8,928 nucleotides of DNA from Caldifarciminota bacterium (lineage in GTDB: Bacteria; Hydrothermota; Tepidihabitantia; SM23-42). Positions 6,201-8,928 of this stretch are shown here, piece after piece. The stretch is taken from positions 1 through 8,928 of the forward strand of contig DAOVAN010000065.1 in assembly GCA_030671005.1 (NCBI GenBank), given 5' to 3'. Position numbers and translations under genes: made by a program. Numbering within the stretch: position 1 is the stretch's first letter; the number at the start of each line of letters is the position of its first letter. Under the pieces are notes generated by a model, which did not search any database, was not told the origin of the DNA, and saw only the letters and a list, made by a program, of their open reading frames with translations.

Positions 6201-8665
6201 ACACGAAAACACACTCGTACTACGTGTCTCCCTATGGCCCGGAATACGATCCGCTGACCGGACAGGTCAAGAGTGAGGGGGCGTTGGAACTGCTTCTGGA
6301 AAACATCAAGGGGGGGCATACCTGTGTTACTCGCCGGAACACCGACGCTAACGAGGATTACCGGGCGTATGATACATTGACCTTCTACTTGAATGCGCGC
6401 CAATCAAATCCCTTAATATCATTCCGTATTGGCCGTGATTCCCTCAATTACTATGAGTACAGAACCGAATACAACAACGGTGCGATGATCTTGGCGGGCC
6501 ACGGCTGGCGGTTGTTTACGGTCTCTCTGCGACGTTTTCTCGATCTCAAGCAGGAGACACAGGGTCAGGGTTCAAACAGTGATTCCTTTTACACGGTTGT
6601 AGGTAACCCGTCACTTTCGATCAATCAATTTTTTGAACTGACTATCACTAACCAGAACCCCACAGCATTGAGTGATACGATCTGGTTTAATGATATCAAA
6701 TTGATCGCACCACAGACAGAGATCGGGCGCATCATCCGGGCTAATAGTTCCTTGAACTTTGCTGATCTTGCCACTGTCAACTTCTCTTTCGACGAGTCGA
6801 ATGGGCGGTTTAAGAGACTTTCTGAATCAAAGGAAATTTCGATCAGCAGTGCGGGACGTAATTACGTGGTCAATACGAACATCGCCTTGCACAAATTATT
6901 CTTCAACAGATGGGGTTTTAACATACCACTGGGAATAAGTTATCGAAATAGCGAGCAAAGGCCTCGGTTTGCATATTTCGCAAATGATTTAGAGCTGACC
7001 GGTGCTGAGTTGGAAAGGCAGAAATCGACGAATGTCATGAATTCTTATGCGATCAGCATTTCAAAAGCGGGCTCCCGTCTTTGGATTCTGAAACATACCT
7101 TGGACAGGCTAACGTTTGATCATACGCGTTCGACATCTGCTGCTCGTGCCGTGCTCGATTCCAATACCACGCGTCAAGCCACCTATCGTGTTGCATATGG
7201 ATTGGATCCAAAGGTGGCATTTAAGATTCTCGGGCAGACTTTCTCGGTATTGCCACAGAATATTTCATGCAATGTGCTGTATGCCGATAACCTGGTACGT
7301 TCCTACTACCGAATAAATGCAGATTCAGTCTATCGGTATTCGGTTTCAGGATCGCAGAACCGGCAGACCCTGAATCCAGGATTTTCCATTCAGTATGCAC
7401 CGCATAGAACGGTTAGCACCAACTATGAATTCTCGCAGTCGCGCGATTCCGTCAGGACGAGGGGGAGATTTGGGGAAGAGGTAGGGAGAAACCAATCATT
7501 TAATGCTACGCTTTCCGAAGATTTGAAGATCGTGCAACCCCGGTTCAGTTTCAATTCGTCGTACACCGAGGACTATCGTTTCGAAATTCGCCGTGAGGAA
7601 AACGTGCGGAACGTATCAAACAATGCAAGATACGGTATCGATGCGACGCTGAATATTCAGGGTATAGTGCGTTTCTTTACTCAACTCAGGGATGAGAAGA
7701 AAGATTCTCTGGCAAGCGTGGGGTCTCCTGCTTGGCTTGCGAGGCAGATCGAAGAGTTCGTTTTGAAACTCCAAAATCCTTCATTCGCTTTTTCACGCCT
7801 GCGCAATTCGAACTACCTGAATGTTACAGAAAGACCCGAACTGCGGTATCAATTTGGTCTCGACGATTCGATATCGAGCGACCTGGTGACGCCTGGCAGC
7901 TTCCCGGGTCGTGGGTCAGCTGATTCTTATGGCATCACATCTGGTCTCGACCTCAGATTCCTTAGCCTGCAGGGTGCATACAATGCGACTACAAATAGGA
8001 CTTTTGTCTTCGGTAACATCGAGACCCGTGTTCAGGGTATTTCATACCCGAATGCTAACATAAGATTGCTGAGGCTAGAGGCCTTGCCCCTCTTGAAAGG
8101 CCTTGCGCATTCATCGTCGATTACCTCGGCGTTCAACCAATCGGTAGAGCGCCGGTATCAGGTCGGCGACAGCCTCGTCCTGCAGTCGGATACCAAGAAC
8201 ATCAGTTTCTCTCCGCTGGTGAGCTGGCAGACGAATTGGGTCAGGGGTATCTCGTCTACCGTGGACGTCACATATTCAGAGACGGTGACAAATGATTTCC
8301 AGGGGCTCATTGCCTTGACCAGTAAATCTCTGACACGTGGTGGCTCCATCAACCTGGCTTATACTTTCAGTGCACCGAGGGGTATAAGTTTGCCCTTGCT
8401 TAAAGGGGTGAGATTTGCCTCTAGTCTGGCTATGAATCTAGGTGTCAGCTACAATCGCAGCACGAATTACTCAGGCTATGCGGGCGACCTGAATACGCCT
8501 ATCTATGACTCGAGTGTTTTGTCGGGGGACCTTGGTATGTCGTACAATTTCTCGGCGAGCATAACCGGCGGAGCGAATTTCTCGTATTCCCAAAACAATG
8601 AACGGGTTCGCAACCAGGATACAAAGAGGGTAGGCCTCAACATTTGGACGAACATAAATTTCTAA
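3251..8665 (+). CDS. sprA: SprA-like type IX secretion outer-membrane translocon protein
   Basis: SprA forms the giant single-chain beta-barrel through which T9SS cargo crosses the outer membrane. This product has 1804 residues. It starts with a hydrophobic segment (about 3-12) that would serve as a Sec signal, though without an N-terminal positive charge. SprA-type elements in order: a GGHVKITLGG strand (110-119); NQEMVINLDGQVGDRVRVFIDHN (132-154, described by key residues N132, G141, D145, D152); YQGREDEIIQ (169-178) and HRGLFGIK (201-208); GLIIFP (467-472); GSSFFYRTE (593-601); SEGEVFLDDLES (666-677); an acidic insert (about 810-882); DWRRIKYVRIWLDGF (928-942); ALELLLENI (1011-1019); and DTIWFNDIKL (1142-1151) followed by an ANSSLNFADLATVNFS stretch. 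After about 1150 the chain is alternating polar and aromatic beta-strands, ending in Phe as outer-membrane barrels do. Flavobacterium SprA is about 2400 residues, so this is a short form. It overlaps dxs by 4 bp. The family call is from recognised motifs, not a search; the role as a working translocon is inferred. Confidence 0.87.
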   Translation: MTFLLSIIILTQFTIPYDRRVFVDAEGEFVIYTRYFQGTLVSIDTVKTISDFLSLGLYARNRDLLFKELKQDMVQSGGYGNKGLFGTFEIPLPKGGFGDFMGETGKLDVGGHVKITLGGSETFVSNVPGAIQPSLWPELEMNQEMVINLDGQVGDRVRVFIDHNSERINESQNRITVTYQGREDEIIQEIEGGDTELRIPATTYTGDIPSHRGLFGIKSKARFGPLDIVAIASNEQTSHQEIDIEGIVQAQADSVWSREYQKRRFFWLGTYDLIDQQSLEIYIDDNNYQNNLTSGITYFGVAYADTNGDDIIPDDTLQSEVGYFTRHYLHDDYVFLPGMNIIELTYGLQKNVEVLGVKYDVVDSLGNVIRSVGSLIDTTIMLKLICPKSPDTLSATWGLELKNYYQVVAPGTRLDSLRIFYITTGGQHMDRTNAGDTYLEVLRLDQNSDGLVDDYSLGGYGFDPGRGLIIFPDALPFASDTLDDPDYEIYRNPYYMQGRGKYYLYKKTIEARPVFDLPPNVVDVKVYVDGVEQTEGIDYYVNFDEMRLEFKKILPPTARVKIHAEYAPFFSAAQKSLIGMRATLRPLGDVVLGSSFFYRTESYPTDRVRLREEPFNRVVLEGDFAVPQSLPFLTKVVDWLPLVETEAESKLNVNFEGALSFSNLNSEGEVFLDDLESATIVTNMVPIMWIDWGLSSQPVGLDINNFASERIVWYNPRGDERLQADDIYIDPLDPNEIADVLKVVFTPDNMSSFAGLIQYIYSENFEDCENLELIINGTGGRIHIDLAQEMREDQLRRNMNYELVGFNTLEDEDIDRNGTWNESTEDTGLDGVFGTDGDNVPGDDGNDDFDENDLAGGINGTERNRLWSTEDIDRNGILNSDNIYYSYSISLDADSFLVADAGLQPGWKMFRIPIKDSLAQDTVFGQPDWRRIKYVRIWLDGFAQAETLLIYRFYAAGSRWKNLGIKGDLSTSDPSETFTVTPVNTKTHSYYVSPYGPEYDPLTGQVKSEGALELLLENIKGGHTCVTRRNTDANEDYRAYDTLTFYLNARQSNPLISFRIGRDSLNYYEYRTEYNNGAMILAGHGWRLFTVSLRRFLDLKQETQGQGSNSDSFYTVVGNPSLSINQFFELTITNQNPTALSDTIWFNDIKLIAPQTEIGRIIRANSSLNFADLATVNFSFDESNGRFKRLSESKEISISSAGRNYVVNTNIALHKLFFNRWGFNIPLGISYRNSEQRPRFAYFANDLELTGAELERQKSTNVMNSYAISISKAGSRLWILKHTLDRLTFDHTRSTSAARAVLDSNTTRQATYRVAYGLDPKVAFKILGQTFSVLPQNISCNVLYADNLVRSYYRINADSVYRYSVSGSQNRQTLNPGFSIQYAPHRTVSTNYEFSQSRDSVRTRGRFGEEVGRNQSFNATLSEDLKIVQPRFSFNSSYTEDYRFEIRREENVRNVSNNARYGIDATLNIQGIVRFFTQLRDEKKDSLASVGSPAWLARQIEEFVLKLQNPSFAFSRLRNSNYLNVTERPELRYQFGLDDSISSDLVTPGSFPGRGSADSYGITSGLDLRFLSLQGAYNATTNRTFVFGNIETRVQGISYPNANIRLLRLEALPLLKGLAHSSSITSAFNQSVERRYQVGDSLVLQSDTKNISFSPLVSWQTNWVRGISSTVDVTYSETVTNDFQGLIALTSKSLTRGGSINLAYTFSAPRGISLPLLKGVRFASSLAMNLGVSYNRSTNYSGYAGDLNTPIYDSSVLSGDLGMSYNFSASITGGANFSYSQNNERVRNQDTKRVGLNIWTNINF
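5684..5878 (+). repeat. Acidic, calcium-loop-like insert flanked by a duplicated EDIDRNG motif
   Basis: Within the sprA-like gene, the 21-bp units at 5684-5704 and 5858-5878 agree at 18 of 21 bases and both encode EDIDRNG (residues 812-818 and 870-876). They start 174 bp (58 codons) apart. Between them lies a strongly acidic, Gly- and Asn-rich stretch with TGLDGVFGTDGDN, PGDDGNDDFDEND and NGTERNR elements. D-x-D-x-N-G is the core of EF-hand, dockerin and thrombospondin type 3 calcium loops, so calcium binding is a reasonable inference. Acidic inserts of this general sort (GLDG, DTD) also occur in other SprA proteins. Confidence 0.65.
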
Positions 8666-8669
8666 AGGA
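8665..8669 (+). promoter_or_regulatory. Shine-Dalgarno site of the M28-like gene
   Basis: AAGGA, beginning on the last base of the sprA-like stop codon, lies 4 nt upstream of ATG 8674. The spacing is short but usable, and it favours this ATG over the in-frame ATG at 8689. Confidence 0.5.
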
Positions 8670-8673
8670 CCAC

Positions 8674-8928
8674 ATGCGCGGATACCTGATGTTTTTCGCC
8701 ATTGTCGTTATTGCAAATGTGCGGATGGTTTCGGCCGGGCATCCCTACGAATACTTCACTGATTTCTGCAGCATCGGTGAGCGAGTGCCAGGAACTGCGG
8801 GCCATGAGCAGGCCCGTGATTTTATCGTCAACAATCTAAAGAATGCCGAGATCGATACGTTCGTATGTCTCGGAACAGATTACTACAATATCTACAAGCG
8901 GTTTCCAGGCGGAGAGCAGCGTATTGGC
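8674..8928 (+). CDS. Exported M28-family peptidase or glutaminyl-peptide cyclotransferase-like protein, N-terminal part
   Basis: The frame is open from ATG 8674 to the right edge, giving 85 residues with the 3' end outside the window. Residues 1-21 look like a Sec signal peptide: one early Arg, a hydrophobic core at about 5-15, and MVSA before a likely cut after Ala21, leaving Gly at +1. Then FCSIGERVPGTAGHEQARDFIVNNLK is recognisable by G35, R37-V38-P39-G40, H44 and the following helix, and NIYKRFPGG follows. This pattern (xGxRxPGTxxHxxARxxI followed by a strand ending N-I-x-x-x-x-PG) is typical of the start of M28 zinc peptidases and the related secreted glutaminyl cyclases. The zinc ligands would lie beyond the window, so peptidase and cyclase cannot be told apart. 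It follows the sprA-like stop by 8 bp with its own Shine-Dalgarno, so it is probably cotranscribed. It would act in the periplasm or outside the cell. Confidence 0.75.
   Translation, partial: MRGYLMFFAIVVIANVRMVSAGHPYEYFTDFCSIGERVPGTAGHEQARDFIVNNLKNAEIDTFVCLGTDYYNIYKRFPGGEQRIG

Noticed and set aside
8090..8108. Repeated AAGGCC/GGCCTT-type words near the 3' part of the sprA-like gene
   Set aside because: Short chance palindromes inside coding sequence; they do not form a hairpin with terminator or recombination-site features.

Overview
The window looks like a stretch of bacterial chromosome from a member of the wider FCB (Fibrobacterota-Chlorobiota-Bacteroidota) assemblage, or an uncultured lineage near it. 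The main reason is a very large gene at 3251-8665 whose product reads as a homologue of SprA, the giant outer-membrane beta-barrel of the type IX secretion system (T9SS). The organism is Gram-negative and makes isoprenoids by the MEP route. The visible promoter is a classic sigma70-like TTGACA/TAGAAT pair, and two genes have Shine-Dalgarno sequences. Both fit poorly with a core Bacteroidota genome, which normally uses TTTG/TAnnTTTG promoters and rarely uses Shine-Dalgarno sites. I therefore favour a non-Bacteroidota FCB or candidate phylum, but the exact taxon cannot be named from this sequence.

Layout, all on the + strand: (1) 1-406, the 3' end of a GT-B type glycosyltransferase gene; (2) 407-508, a 102-bp AT-rich gap with a good promoter; (3) 509-1381, a complete polyprenyl diphosphate synthase, probably farnesyl diphosphate synthase (ispA); (4) 1398-3254, complete 1-deoxy-D-xylulose-5-phosphate synthase (dxs); (5) 3251-8665, the SprA-like protein of 1804 residues; (6) 8674-8928, the 5' end of a secreted M28-family peptidase or glutaminyl-peptide cyclotransferase-like protein that runs off the right edge. 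No RNA gene, mobile element or CRISPR array was seen.

Genes 3 to 6 look like one transcription unit: the gaps are 16 bp, a 4-bp ATGA overlap, and 8 bp. ispA next to dxs is a common bacterial arrangement. Dxs makes DXP at the entry of the MEP pathway, and the IspA-type enzyme condenses IPP and DMAPP into the C15 precursor of undecaprenyl phosphate and quinones. What stands out is the tight coupling of this housekeeping pair to a T9SS translocon homologue, and then to an exported M28/QC-like protein. The SprA homologue is clearly shorter than the Flavobacterium protein (about 2400 residues) and carries an acidic insert rich in DxDxNG-type calcium-loop-like motifs.
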